Positions 21,126-30,238 of a stretch of DNA of 64,000 bases are shown in pieces (the stretch's first letter is position 1; every line of letters begins with the position of its first letter). The notes under the pieces are model-generated. The model worked only from the letters and a program-made list of their open reading frames with translations, was not told the DNA's origin and did not search any database. The stretch spans positions 186,001 through 250,000 of the forward strand of contig NZ_CABPSL010000004.1 of assembly GCF_902459665.1 (NCBI RefSeq), read 5' to 3'. This DNA is from Pandoraea cepalis. GTDB lineage: Bacteria > Pseudomonadota > Gammaproteobacteria > Burkholderiales > Burkholderiaceae. Made by a program: the position numbers and the translations under genes.

Positions 21126-22385
21126 TCAGGCGGCCGGGCCGAGTTCTGCGAGAAGCGTTTTGAGGGGCGTGGCAGCGTCGGCCAGACGCACCGGGTCGAC
21201 CACGGCGCGGCGGCCGACGAGTTCGCGTGCCGCCAGAAACTCCTGTGCCCGATTGATGCTCACGGCCGCCACGACGGCACCTTCGCGCAGATAGAAGCGC
21301 ATGAACACGGCGGCCCCTTGCGCATCCGGCAAGCGGCGCTCGATCATGGCGTCATGGCCGTCGGTCAGGCCGACCATTTGCAGCTTCGCGTTGAACTGAT
21401 CCGACCAGAACCACGGCGCGGTCGCGACGGCCTTGGGCGCATCGCCATGCACCACGCTCGCGGCCACCTTGGCCATTTCGCTCGCGCTCGGCACCGATTC
21501 CAGACGAATGCGGCGGCCCAGCGCCGGGTGTTCGTGATGCGCGCAGTCGCCCACCGCCAGGATCGCCGGATCGCTCGTACGGGCAAATTCGTCGACGACG
21601 ATGCCGTTCTCGACCGCCAGCCCCGCGGCCTGTGCCAGCTCTGTGTTCGGCACAAGACCAATGCCAACGACCACCACGTCAGCCGGCAGGCGCTTGTCAC
21701 CGGCGACGACCGCGACGACCTGACCGGCCGCATCCTGCTCGAGGGCCGTTACGCCGACGCCCACCTGCACGTCGACGCCGTTCTCGCGATGCAGCGTCGC
21801 GAAAAATTCCGCCAGATCGGCTTCCGCCACGCGGGCCAGCAGGCGCGGGGCCGCTTCGAGCACGGTCACCGCGGCGCCCGCCTTGACGGCGGTTGCCGCC
21901 ACTTCCAGCCCGATGTAGCCGCCGCCGACCACGACGACACGCTTGCCCGGTGCGAGCGCTTCGCGCAGACGCGTCGCGTCGGCGATGTTGCGCAGGTAGT
22001 AGACATTCGGGGCGTCACCGCCCGGAATGGGCAGATGGCGAACGCGGCCGCCGAGCGCCAGCACCAGATGGTCGTAGCCGAGTGTCTGGCCGTCGTCGAA
22101 CGTGACGGTGCGCGCCGCGCGGTCGATGGCAGTGGCCGTCACGCCCAGACGCACGTCGATCTCGGCCTTTTCCCAGGCGTCCGCCGGACGGATCAGCAGG
22201 CTGGCTTCATCGGCCTGACCGGACAGAAACGCTTTGGAGAGCGGCGGGCGGCGATACGGCAGATGGCTTTCGCTGCCGGCGAGCACGATGCGCCCGGCAT
22301 AACCCAGTTGACGCAGGGCGAGGGCGGTTTCGCCGCCGGCTTGACCGGCGCCGAGAATGACGGTGGTGGAGGTAGCTTCGGACAT
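21126..22385 (-). CDS. FAD-dependent ferredoxin/rubredoxin-type reductase
   Basis: A 419-residue flavoprotein of the putidaredoxin/ferredoxin reductase group. The FAD loop VILGAGQAGGETALALRQL is at the N-terminus and the NAD(P) loop VVVVGGGYIGLEVAATA at about residues 148-165. AILAVGDCAHHEHPALGR is the second FAD motif, and a C-terminal reductase domain starts near PWFWSDQFNAKLQMVG. It normally passes electrons from NAD(P)H to a small iron-sulfur protein feeding a monooxygenase; no ferredoxin or oxygenase gene is adjacent. Confidence 0.88.
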   Translation of the reverse strand: MSEATSTTVILGAGQAGGETALALRQLGYAGRIVLAGSESHLPYRRPPLSKAFLSGQADEASLLIRPADAWEKAEIDVRLGVTATAIDRAARTVTFDDGQTLGYDHLVLALGGRVRHLPIPGGDAPNVYYLRNIADATRLREALAPGKRVVVVGGGYIGLEVAATAVKAGAAVTVLEAAPRLLARVAEADLAEFFATLHRENGVDVQVGVGVTALEQDAAGQVVAVVAGDKRLPADVVVVGIGLVPNTELAQAAGLAVENGIVVDEFARTSDPAILAVGDCAHHEHPALGRRIRLESVPSASEMAKVAASVVHGDAPKAVATAPWFWSDQFNAKLQMVGLTDGHDAMIERRLPDAQGAAVFMRFYLREGAVVAAVSINRAQEFLAARELVGRRAVVDPVRLADAATPLKTLLAELGPAA

Positions 22386-22501
22386 GAGGATGAAAGCAAA
22401 AGAAGGCGGCCGCCAGTGTAATGCATCGGCGCACCTGTCGCGTCCCGGATACCGTCAAGATGCGTTCGTGACACCGCCGCGTCGCTTGGCGCTGACGGGC
22501 G

Positions 22502-23155
22502 TCAGTCTTTTGGGGCGTTGGGTTCGGCGAAGAACAGGCATTCGACCTGCTTGATCAGGGCCGGCCCGAACGCGTCGCCGCCGACCTGCGGCGCAATCAA
22601 TTGCATCAGCACCGGGGAGCCGGGCGGTGGGTGCAGGGCGTGGACAAGCACGCAAAAGTACATGGCCGGATGTTCGGCACGCACGACACCCGCTTGCATG
22701 CCCTGCACGATGAGGGGCTCCATGCAGTCGTAGACGGGCGTCACCAGATGACGGTGCAAGATGGCGCCGCGCTCGCCGGTCTCCGATGCGTGCTGCGTGA
22801 TGAACTGCTTGTGCTCCGGATGGTTGATGGCGTGGGCGGCGATGATCGCAATGGCTTCCTTGAGACGATCGGTCACCGGACGCGCAGTGTCGAGCGACAA
22901 CGCGCGCAGCCGCTCGGTCGGACCCTCGAGCGCGCTTTCGAGCGTGTCCACGCATGCGCGCCACAGTTGCTCCTTCGAGCCGAAGTGCACGCGCACCAGG
23001 CTGGCGTCGACCTTCGCCGCCCGCGCGATGCCACGCAGGTTGGCGCCGTCATAGCCCAGTTGCGAAAAGGCGTCGATGGCGGCGGCAAGCAACGCCGCAC
23101 GGCCTTCGGGCAGGTGTTTGGGGCGACGGCCCCGCGGGGTCGATATGGCAGTCAT
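22502..23155 (-). CDS. TetR family regulator of the RND operon
   Basis: A 217-residue regulator. The N-terminal TetR DNA-binding domain reads LLAAAIDAFSQLGYDGANLRGIARAAKVDASLVRVHFGS (split here only by reading), the usual helix-turn-helix form. The C-terminal half is a ligand-binding domain of the CerR/YbiH-like type. Its ATG overlaps the TGA of the outer-membrane gene by 4 bp, so it is the last gene of the efflux operon and is translated with it, suggesting feedback control. A candidate operator lies at 29079-29091. Confidence 0.9.
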   Translation of the reverse strand: MTAISTPRGRRPKHLPEGRAALLAAAIDAFSQLGYDGANLRGIARAAKVDASLVRVHFGSKEQLWRACVDTLESALEGPTERLRALSLDTARPVTDRLKEAIAIIAAHAINHPEHKQFITQHASETGERGAILHRHLVTPVYDCMEPLIVQGMQAGVVRAEHPAMYFCVLVHALHPPPGSPVLMQLIAPQVGGDAFGPALIKQVECLFFAEPNAPKD

Positions 23156-24660
23156 TGTCGGACAACGTCGTGCGCGGGGCGTGTGGCCTCAGCGGCCTGG
23201 GCCGTATCGGCCACCGGCGCCGGCGGCACCCCCATTGCGTAGAAGAGGAGCGCAGTATCCGACAAACGTGCGCCGGTTGCACGCACTGTCGTGAGATAGG
23301 CGTTCCAGTACTGCTGTTCGCGCCCGCGCGCCGCCGACACCGGCAGGGCGCCCAGGCGCACGCGGGCGGCCGTGTCGCGATAGATCTGCTCGGCCGCCGC
23401 GCTGGCAAGGTCCGCGTGCTGCAGCGATGTGTTGTCCGCTTCGAGCGACGCCAACGTATCGGCCACGTTTTTGAAGGCGGCGAGCACCGTCTGCTTGTAT
23501 CGGTCGACCGCGGCCGCATATGCGGCGCTCGCCGCCCGACGCTGCGCGAGCAATGCGCCACCGTGGAAAATCGGCTGCGAGATCGACGCGGCTACGCTCC
23601 AGAGCGCGCCGGCACCGGAGAGCACCATCGGCCAATGGAAACCGCCTTTGCCCATCGACGCGCTGAGCGTCAGACTCGGGAACATCTGCGCCGTGGCCAC
23701 GCCGACCTCGGCCGAGGCTGCCTTGAGGGCCATTTCGGCCGCCTGGATGTCGGGCCGCGATTGCAGCAACGTCGACGGCACGACGACCGGCACCCGTTCG
23801 GGGACCTTCAGCGCGCCCAGCGGCACATCGTCGGGGGCGCGATCGGGCGTGCGCCCGAGCAACACCGCCAACGCGTGGCGCGTGGACTGCCACTGCGCGC
23901 GCAGCCCGGGCAGCGACGCTGCGAGCGTCTCGGCGTTTTGAGCGGACGCCAGCGCGTCGGCGCGGGAGACGGCACCGAGCACCTCTCGCCGGGCCATCTC
24001 CGTGGCGTCGGCCTGCGCCAGTTCGACGAGCCGCTCGGTCGCTTTGACCTGTGCGCCGAGCACCGACGCCCCGATGGCGCCGGAGACGATATTCGCCGCA
24101 AGCGCCTGCCGCGCCGATTCGAGCTGGAACGCCTGCTGATCGACCTGGGCCGCCAGCGACGCATCGGCGAAGCGAGCGGCGCCGAATAAGTCGAACGTGT
24201 AGCGTGCCTGTACCTGTCCCACGAACATGTTGTATAGCGCCGTCGGCGGTCCGAGATTCGGGATGCCTAGATTGCGCTCGCGCGCTGCTTCGCCGCCAAG
24301 GTCGATCGACGGGAAGAGCGACGCGCCGATCTGCGCCTTCAACTGCTCGCGCGCGCCCTGCAAGGCATGCTCCGCCGAAGACAGCGAGGGACTGTTGCGC
24401 AGCCCTTCGTCGACGAGGGCATTGAGGGTGTCCGAGCGATAGGCATGCCACCACGCGTTCACGGGGGCCGCGCCCACGTCGAACTGCTGTGCCGTGCCTT
24501 GCGCCGAGTCGGTATGGGCGGGCAGCGCGCTGGCGCCATAGTGCGCGGGTGAGGGCATGGCAGGCGGCGTGTCGCCCGGGGTGAACGCGCAGGCGCTCAG
24601 CCACAATGGGAGGATCGGAACGAGCGGGGCGCACCAGCGCCGGGCGAGACGCGGCATCAT
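23152..24660 (-). CDS. RND efflux outer-membrane channel lipoprotein (NodT/OprM family)
   Basis: A 502-residue outer-membrane factor. The N-terminus has a lipoprotein signal peptide ending in the lipobox LSAC, so the mature protein is probably lipid-anchored like OprM. Two OEP domains follow, with family motifs such as WWHAYRSDTLNALVDEGLRNSP and LPSRPDI-type RPDIQAAE. It forms the trimeric exit duct for the RND pump encoded just upstream. It overlaps that gene and the TetR gene by 4 bp on each side. Confidence 0.92.
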   Translation of the reverse strand: MMPRLARRWCAPLVPILPLWLSACAFTPGDTPPAMPSPAHYGASALPAHTDSAQGTAQQFDVGAAPVNAWWHAYRSDTLNALVDEGLRNSPSLSSAEHALQGAREQLKAQIGASLFPSIDLGGEAARERNLGIPNLGPPTALYNMFVGQVQARYTFDLFGAARFADASLAAQVDQQAFQLESARQALAANIVSGAIGASVLGAQVKATERLVELAQADATEMARREVLGAVSRADALASAQNAETLAASLPGLRAQWQSTRHALAVLLGRTPDRAPDDVPLGALKVPERVPVVVPSTLLQSRPDIQAAEMALKAASAEVGVATAQMFPSLTLSASMGKGGFHWPMVLSGAGALWSVAASISQPIFHGGALLAQRRAASAAYAAAVDRYKQTVLAAFKNVADTLASLEADNTSLQHADLASAAAEQIYRDTAARVRLGALPVSAARGREQQYWNAYLTTVRATGARLSDTALLFYAMGVPPAPVADTAQAAEATRPAHDVVRQ

Positions 24661-27600
24661 GAGCGGTCTCCTTGCGGGTTAGCCGCGTGTGCGGGGTCGG
24701 CGGGCGAGGTACGTTCGTGGTGACGCACGCGGAATGCCGTGGCGTACAGCGCCGGCAGGAAAAACACGGTCAGAATCGTGGCGCTGGTGATGCCGCCCAT
24801 CAACGCCGTAGCCATCGGGCCGAAGAAGTTGCTGCGCAGCAAAGGGATCAGCGCGAGCACGGCGGCGGCGGCCGTGAGCGTGATCGGCCGGAAGCGCCGT
24901 ACCGTGGCGCTCACGATGGCGTCGAAGCGCGGGTGTCCAGCCGCGATGTCCTGTTCGATCTGGTCGACCAGGATCACCGAGTTTCGCATGATGATGCCGA
25001 ACATCGCGATCACGCCGAGCATTGCCACGAAACCGAACGGCTTGCCGAACAGCAGCAACGTGGCGACCACACCGATCATGCCGAGCGGCGCCGTGAGCAC
25101 CACGAGCAGGGTGCGCGCGAAGCTCTGGAGCTGGATCATCAGGAGTGTGAGCACCGCAATGATCATGATCGGCATCTGCGCCATGATCGACGACTGTCCC
25201 TTGGCGGACTCTTCGACCGATCCGCCGATCTCGATGCGATAACCCACCGGGAGGGCCTTGCGAATATCGCCGAGCGATCGGTAGACGGCGTCGGTCACGT
25301 CGATCCCCTGCTTGCCCGCGCGCACATCCGAGCGCACGGTGAGCGTCGGCTGGCGGTCGCGCTCCCAGATCACGCCATATTCCAGGTCGTTCACCACATG
25401 CCCCAGCGTGGCCAGCGGTACCGGGCCGTTCGGCGTGGGCATGGCGAGCGTGGCGAGCTTCGCCGGATCCACCCGCTCGGCCTTGGGGGCGCGCAGTGTG
25501 ATCGAGATCAGCTTGTCGCGTTCGCGGTATTGGCTGATGTCGTAGCCCGTGAGCGTCATGGCGATGAAGTTCGAGATGTCCGTCGAACTCACGCCCAGTG
25601 CGCGTGCTTTCTGCTGGTCGACTTCGAAGCGCACCGAGCGTTGTGAGGGCTCGTCCCAGTCGAACTGGACATCGGCGGTGTCACCGTTCTTGCGCATGAC
25701 CGCCGCCACCTGCTCGGCGATCTTGCGCACCGTGCCAATGTCATCGCCGCTCACGCGAAACTGCACGGGAAAGCCGACGGGCGGCCCGTTTTCCAGTCGC
25801 GACAACCGGGTGCGCACACCGGGCATGGCTTCGCGCAGCTTCGGCTCGAGCCATTGGGCGAGCGCCTCCCGGTCGTCCACGGACTTGGCGGTAACAACCA
25901 GTTGCGCGAAGTTCGGCGTGGGCAGTTGCTGATCGAGCGGCAGATAGAAGCGGGGCGCGCCGGTGCCGACAAAACTCACCGTGTGATCAATCTCCTTCCG
26001 ACCCTTGAGCAATTTTTCCAGGCGTTGCGTCTCGCGCAGTGTCGCCTGATACGACGCCCCTTCCGGCAGACGGAGATCGACCATCAGTTCGGGCCGGTCG
26101 GAACTCGGGAAAAACTGCTGGGGCACGAGCGAGAAGCCGGCCATCGAAATCAGGAACAGCACAACGGTGATGGCAAGCACGATCAAGCGGCGCTCGATGC
26201 ACCACGTCAACCAGCCGCGCAGACGATTGTAGAAGCGGGTGTCGTAGACCTCGTGCTCATGATCGTCGCCGTGATGGGCCTCGCGCGCTCGCTCGGGCAG
26301 CAGCTTGTAGCCGAGCAGCGGAATGAGCACGACGGCGGCCAGCCACGAGGCGAGCAGCGCAATGGCCGAGACCTCGAAGATCGAGCGCGTATATTCACCC
26401 GTGCTCGACTTCGCCAGGGCAATGGGCAGAAAGCCGGACACGGTCACGAGCGTGCCGGTCAGCATGGGGAACGCCGTGCTCGTGTAGGCGAAGGCAGCCG
26501 CACGCTTGCGATTCCAGCCTTGGGAGAGCTTCACGGCCATCATTTCGACGGCGATGATCGCATCGTCCACCAACAGCCCGAGCGCCAGGATCAACGTGCC
26601 GAGTGACACCTTGTGCAGCCCGATGTCGAAGAGGTACATGAACAGCGACGTCACGGCGAGGACAACCGGAATCGAAATGGCCACCACCATGCCGGTGCGC
26701 AAGCCAAGCGAGACGAGGCTCACGATGAGCACGATGGCGACGGCTTCGGCCACCGCTTCGAGGAAGTCGTCGACGGACTGTGACACGGACTTCGACATGC
26801 TCGCGACTTCAGTGAGCGTGAGGCCTGCGGGCAACTGAGCACGCAGCTCGCCCATCTTGCCGGCCAGCGCCTTGCCAAGGTGAACGACGTCCTGCCCCTT
26901 TTGCATGGTGATGCCAATGCCGAGCACGGGCTTGCCACCGAAGCGCATCTCCGAGACGGGCGGGTCGACATAGCCGCGCTTGATCGTGGCGATGTCGCCC
27001 AGCCGGAAGGATCGGTTGTTCACGCGGATGAGCGTGTCGGCAAGGTCATCCACGCTGCGGAACTGGCCGCTCGGGCGCACGACCAGCCGGTCGTTGGGCG
27101 TGTCGATCGTGCCCGCGGGCGAGACCGCGTTCTGCGCGCCCACGGCCTGCGCGATCTGGTTCGGCGAAATGCCGAGTCGCGTCAGTTGTGTGTTGTTGAT
27201 CTCGACATAGATGCGCTGCTCCTGGTCGCCGAAGTAGTCGACCTTCGCCACGCCAGGCACGCGCAGCAGCACGGTGCGTAACGAGTCGGCGTAATCGCGC
27301 AACTGGGCGGGACCGAAGCCGTCGCCCTGGAGCGTGAAGATGTGCGTGTAGACGTCGCCGAATTCATCGTTGAAAAACGGTCCTTGCACGCCCTGCGGCA
27401 AGGTGTATGCGATGTCACCGACTTTCTTGCGCACCTGGTACCACTCTTCCGGCACGTCGCTCGCGGGCGCCGAATCCTTCATCGAGAAAAACAGCAGCGA
27501 TTCGCCAGGGCGTGAATAGCTGCGTTGGAAGTCGATCGCCGGCATCTCCTGGAGCTTGCGCGCGATCCGGTCGGTGACCTGCTCCTGCACCTGTTTGGCG

Positions 27601-27857
27601 GTCGCGCCCGGCCAGTACGTGCGGATGACCATCACGCGGAACGTAAAGGGCGGATCTTCCGATTGCGCGAGGCGCGAGTAGGCCAGAATGCCGAAGATCG
27701 TGGCCATCGCGATCAGGAAGATCACGAGTGCGCGATGCCGCAGGGCCCACGCGGAGAGGTTGAAGCGGCCCTCCTCGTGACGATAGTCCTTGGGTGCGGA
27801 GGGCGGCGTGGCAGAGGATGCCACGGGCGCGGGCGGCTTACCGTCCTGCGGGCTCAT
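24657..27857 (-). CDS. RND efflux permease (HAE1-type inner-membrane pump)
   Basis: A 1066-residue proton-driven pump with 12 membrane helices and two large periplasmic loops. The proton-relay Asp pair is present in LGLLVDDAIIAVEMMAVKL (helix 4). Typical segments include FTFRVMVIRTYWPGATAKQVQEQV-like porter sequence and a central PQQFFPSSDRPELMVDLRLPEG. The start at 27857 (MSPQDGKP) overlaps the stop of the membrane-fusion gene by 4 bp. It resembles multidrug RND pumps of the MexK/VexK-like branch; the substrate is unknown. Confidence 0.92.
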   Translation of the reverse strand: MSPQDGKPPAPVASSATPPSAPKDYRHEEGRFNLSAWALRHRALVIFLIAMATIFGILAYSRLAQSEDPPFTFRVMVIRTYWPGATAKQVQEQVTDRIARKLQEMPAIDFQRSYSRPGESLLFFSMKDSAPASDVPEEWYQVRKKVGDIAYTLPQGVQGPFFNDEFGDVYTHIFTLQGDGFGPAQLRDYADSLRTVLLRVPGVAKVDYFGDQEQRIYVEINNTQLTRLGISPNQIAQAVGAQNAVSPAGTIDTPNDRLVVRPSGQFRSVDDLADTLIRVNNRSFRLGDIATIKRGYVDPPVSEMRFGGKPVLGIGITMQKGQDVVHLGKALAGKMGELRAQLPAGLTLTEVASMSKSVSQSVDDFLEAVAEAVAIVLIVSLVSLGLRTGMVVAISIPVVLAVTSLFMYLFDIGLHKVSLGTLILALGLLVDDAIIAVEMMAVKLSQGWNRKRAAAFAYTSTAFPMLTGTLVTVSGFLPIALAKSSTGEYTRSIFEVSAIALLASWLAAVVLIPLLGYKLLPERAREAHHGDDHEHEVYDTRFYNRLRGWLTWCIERRLIVLAITVVLFLISMAGFSLVPQQFFPSSDRPELMVDLRLPEGASYQATLRETQRLEKLLKGRKEIDHTVSFVGTGAPRFYLPLDQQLPTPNFAQLVVTAKSVDDREALAQWLEPKLREAMPGVRTRLSRLENGPPVGFPVQFRVSGDDIGTVRKIAEQVAAVMRKNGDTADVQFDWDEPSQRSVRFEVDQQKARALGVSSTDISNFIAMTLTGYDISQYRERDKLISITLRAPKAERVDPAKLATLAMPTPNGPVPLATLGHVVNDLEYGVIWERDRQPTLTVRSDVRAGKQGIDVTDAVYRSLGDIRKALPVGYRIEIGGSVEESAKGQSSIMAQMPIMIIAVLTLLMIQLQSFARTLLVVLTAPLGMIGVVATLLLFGKPFGFVAMLGVIAMFGIIMRNSVILVDQIEQDIAAGHPRFDAIVSATVRRFRPITLTAAAAVLALIPLLRSNFFGPMATALMGGITSATILTVFFLPALYATAFRVRHHERTSPADPAHAANPQGDRS

Positions 27858-29095
27858 GACGCGAAGTCCTCGGGGTGCAGCGGCGCAACCACGCGAACCT
27901 TCTCGCCGGCGGTGACGGTGTGCGCGCCTTGCCAGACGATGCGCTCGCCGGGTTGAATGCCGCCCGCGACGGTGACGGTGCGCTCGCCGTAGCGAACGAT
28001 CTTCACACGCCGCAGCACCAATGTGTCGTCGGCCTTGACGACCCACACCGCGGGTTGATCGCCCTCGTGGAAGAGCGCGGTCGACGGCAGTGTGATGGGC
28101 GGGCCGTCCGCGAGCGGGGTGGCGGCAGGCACGCCGGACGCCATTGCGACGGGCGTGGCCGATGTCGGCGACGATGCCGCGGGTGGGGCGGCCGGCGGCG
28201 CGAAGGGTTGTGCGAACGCAACGTTGGCCGTCATGCCGAGTTTGACGTCGGGGCCAGGCGCGAGCAGCGAGAGCTTGGCGCGGTATGTGCGGCTCATGGG
28301 ATCGGCCGCCGGCGCGATTTCACGCACACGCGCCTGCCACGTCTTGCCCGGCACGGCGGGCAGCGAGACGGTCGTCATCTGCCCGACGCGCAGCGCGGCG
28401 AGCGCGACTTCGGGCACGTCGGTAATCACGTCGACCTCGCCCGTCCATGCCAACTGGTACACCGGCTGACCGGCGCTGACGTTCTGCCCCGTATCGGCCT
28501 GCTCGGCGGTGATGACGCCGTCGCGATCGGCCTTGAGGCTGCCGTAGTTCAACTGATCGCCGGCCAGTGCGGCCTGCTGCGTCGCCTGATTGCGCTGAGC
28601 GAGCGAGCTTGCGTAGGCATTCTCTGATTGTTCCAACTGCGCCGGAGCGATGAGGTTCTCGCGGGCTTGCGCGCGGTCACGGGTGACGGTTTGCGTCGCG
28701 TAATCGAGTTGGTGCTGCGCGGCGTCGAGCTGAGCACGAGCACTGGCGGCCTGCTTCGAGAGATCGCCCGGATCGAGCCGGGCGACGATCTGGCCCGCCT
28801 TGACGGCGTCGCCGAGTCGCACGTTGCGCTCGATGATCTGGCCCGCGACACGGAACGAGAGCGGCGTGACGTAGCGCGCCTCGATTTGTGCCGGTAGCGA
28901 CACAACGGGTGCGTGCTCGGCGACCTTGGCCGCCACGGCCACGACCGGGCGCGGGGGGGCCTCCGGCGGGGCTTTGCGCGAACACGCGCTCAAGATGGCG
29001 GCAATGGCCGTGATGGCGACGGCCAGGGCAAGGCGGCGTGGTGCGATGTCGGACAGAAGGGGCATCGTGCGCTCGTAACTCACAAAGTGAGACAT
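27854..29095 (-). CDS. RND efflux membrane-fusion (periplasmic adaptor) lipoprotein
   Basis: A 413-residue (from the first ATG) adaptor of the HlyD/AcrA family. The signal peptide ends at the lipobox LSAC. The lipoyl halves are around IIERNVRLGDAVKAGQIVARLDPGD and DGVITAEQADTGQNVSAGQPV, with a coiled-coil hairpin between them, then a beta-barrel domain and a long Pro/Ala/Ser loop (about residues 295-325). The ATG at 29065 (MPLLSDIAPRR) may be the true start, because the region between the two ATGs contains an operator-like palindrome. It is the first gene of the operon. Confidence 0.9.
   Translation of the reverse strand: MSHFVSYERTMPLLSDIAPRRLALAVAITAIAAILSACSRKAPPEAPPRPVVAVAAKVAEHAPVVSLPAQIEARYVTPLSFRVAGQIIERNVRLGDAVKAGQIVARLDPGDLSKQAASARAQLDAAQHQLDYATQTVTRDRAQARENLIAPAQLEQSENAYASSLAQRNQATQQAALAGDQLNYGSLKADRDGVITAEQADTGQNVSAGQPVYQLAWTGEVDVITDVPEVALAALRVGQMTTVSLPAVPGKTWQARVREIAPAADPMSRTYRAKLSLLAPGPDVKLGMTANVAFAQPFAPPAAPPAASSPTSATPVAMASGVPAATPLADGPPITLPSTALFHEGDQPAVWVVKADDTLVLRRVKIVRYGERTVTVAGGIQPGERIVWQGAHTVTAGEKVRVVAPLHPEDFAS
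29079..29091. promoter_or_regulatory. Palindrome CTCACAAAGTGAG, candidate TetR operator
   Basis: A perfect palindrome of two 5-bp arms around AAA sits at the very start of the adaptor gene, inside the coding frame if translation begins at 29095 or in the leader if it begins at 29065. The position and the co-transcribed TetR gene make it a natural operator candidate. Confidence 0.5.
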
Positions 29096-29333
29096 CGGGA
29101 TTAAATCTACGGGCGATGATATATGGATTGCCGACGGGGTGCAACGGCGTTGCGCACGACTTTCTGCCGCCCTGTGACTATCGACGGGGAGCGTGTCATT
29201 GGATTGTTGTCGGCAAGCCGGGAAAGGCCAACCGCCGAATTAATTTGGAGTACGATGCCTAGCGAGTACGCGCCGCAACCACCGTGGACATCGGTGAGTC
29301 TTCGCGCGCACGGCGCCGCACGGGCGTCCGACT

Positions 29334-29347
29334 TTGACCAAGGTCAA
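29334..29347. promoter_or_regulatory. FNR/Anr-type box upstream of phaB
   Basis: TTGACCAAGGTCAA fits the FNR/Anr pattern TTGAY-N4-RTCAA and lies 107 bp before the phaB start. It suggests oxygen-controlled expression of the PHB genes. The rest of the 358-bp gap between the adaptor gene and phaB holds no gene; an AT-rich patch lies around 29236-29250. Confidence 0.55.
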
Positions 29348-29453
29348 GCGAAGGGCACGCGCGGGCATCGCGCGCGGCGGCAAGCTGGGGGTTCGCGGCT
29401 ATGCTGGAGGTATCTGACGTTTCGCGATTGATGCTCACCGGAGATGGATAGCC

Positions 29454-30197
29454 ATGACAACACGCATCGCTTTGGTTACAGGCGGTATGGGCGGTTTGGG
29501 TGAGGCCATCAGCCTGCGCCTGGCCGATGCCGGGTATCGGGTTGCGGTCACTTGTTCGCCCCAGAATCACGATTGCGAAGGGTGGGTCGAGCGCATGCGC
29601 GCCGCTGGCCGAGAGTTCGCCGCCTACCGTGTCGACGTCGCCGATTTTGCGTCGTGCGAGGCGTGCGCGAAAGCCGTCGAATCCGATACCGGTCCGGTGG
29701 ACATCCTGATCAATAACGCGGGAATCACGCGCGACGCGACGATGCGCAAGATGACGTCCGAAAACTGGCAATTGGTATTGCGCACGAATCTGGATAGCGT
29801 ATTCAACATGACCCGGCCGGTCTTCGGTGGCATGGTCGCGCGCGGCTGGGGCCGCATTATCAACATCTCGTCGGTCAATGGCAGCCGTGGGGCGTTTGGA
29901 CAAGCGAACTACGCGGCGGCGAAGGCCGGCATGCATGGGTTCACCAAGTCGCTGGCGCTGGAGGTCGCCAAGGCCGGGGTGACCGTCAACACGATCTCGC
30001 CGGGATATCTCGCCACGAAGATGGTCACGGCCGTTCCGGCCGATGTGCTCGAATCGCGCATCATTCCGCAGATTCCGGTCGGCCGACTGGGGCGGCCCGA
30101 TGAGGTGGCCGCCCTGGTGGCCTTCCTTGCCTCGGACGACGCGGGCTTCATCACCGGCAGCAACCTTGCCATCAACGGTGGCATGCATATGGAGTGA
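29454..30197 (+). CDS. phaB: Acetoacetyl-CoA reductase
   Basis: A 247-residue short-chain dehydrogenase that reduces acetoacetyl-CoA to (R)-3-hydroxybutyryl-CoA with NADPH, supplying monomer for PHB. It shows the cofactor loop VTGGMGGLGEAI, NNAGITRD, the catalytic Ser in INISSVNGSRGAFGQ and the Tyr-Lys pair of NYAAAKAG. Family landmarks such as TNLDSVFNMTRP and the PhaB-type end GSNLAINGGMHM fit PhaB rather than FabG. GGAGATGG precedes the ATG. A phasin gene follows 41 bp later. There is no phaA in the window. Confidence 0.93.
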   Translation: MTTRIALVTGGMGGLGEAISLRLADAGYRVAVTCSPQNHDCEGWVERMRAAGREFAAYRVDVADFASCEACAKAVESDTGPVDILINNAGITRDATMRKMTSENWQLVLRTNLDSVFNMTRPVFGGMVARGWGRIINISSVNGSRGAFGQANYAAAKAGMHGFTKSLALEVAKAGVTVNTISPGYLATKMVTAVPADVLESRIIPQIPVGRLGRPDEVAALVAFLASDDAGFITGSNLAINGGMHME

Positions 30198-30238
30198 CTT
30201 GCAGCGACGCTGCCTACTACATACTCAGGAGAGTCACG

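Noticed and set aside
20874..22421. 515-codon plus-strand frame antisense to the ferredoxin-reductase-like gene
   Set aside because: Overlaps two well-supported genes, and its sequence is Arg/His-rich without motifs.
24672..25646. 324-codon plus-strand frame inside the RND pump gene
   Set aside because: His/Arg-rich shadow of the pump gene; no start signal or family.
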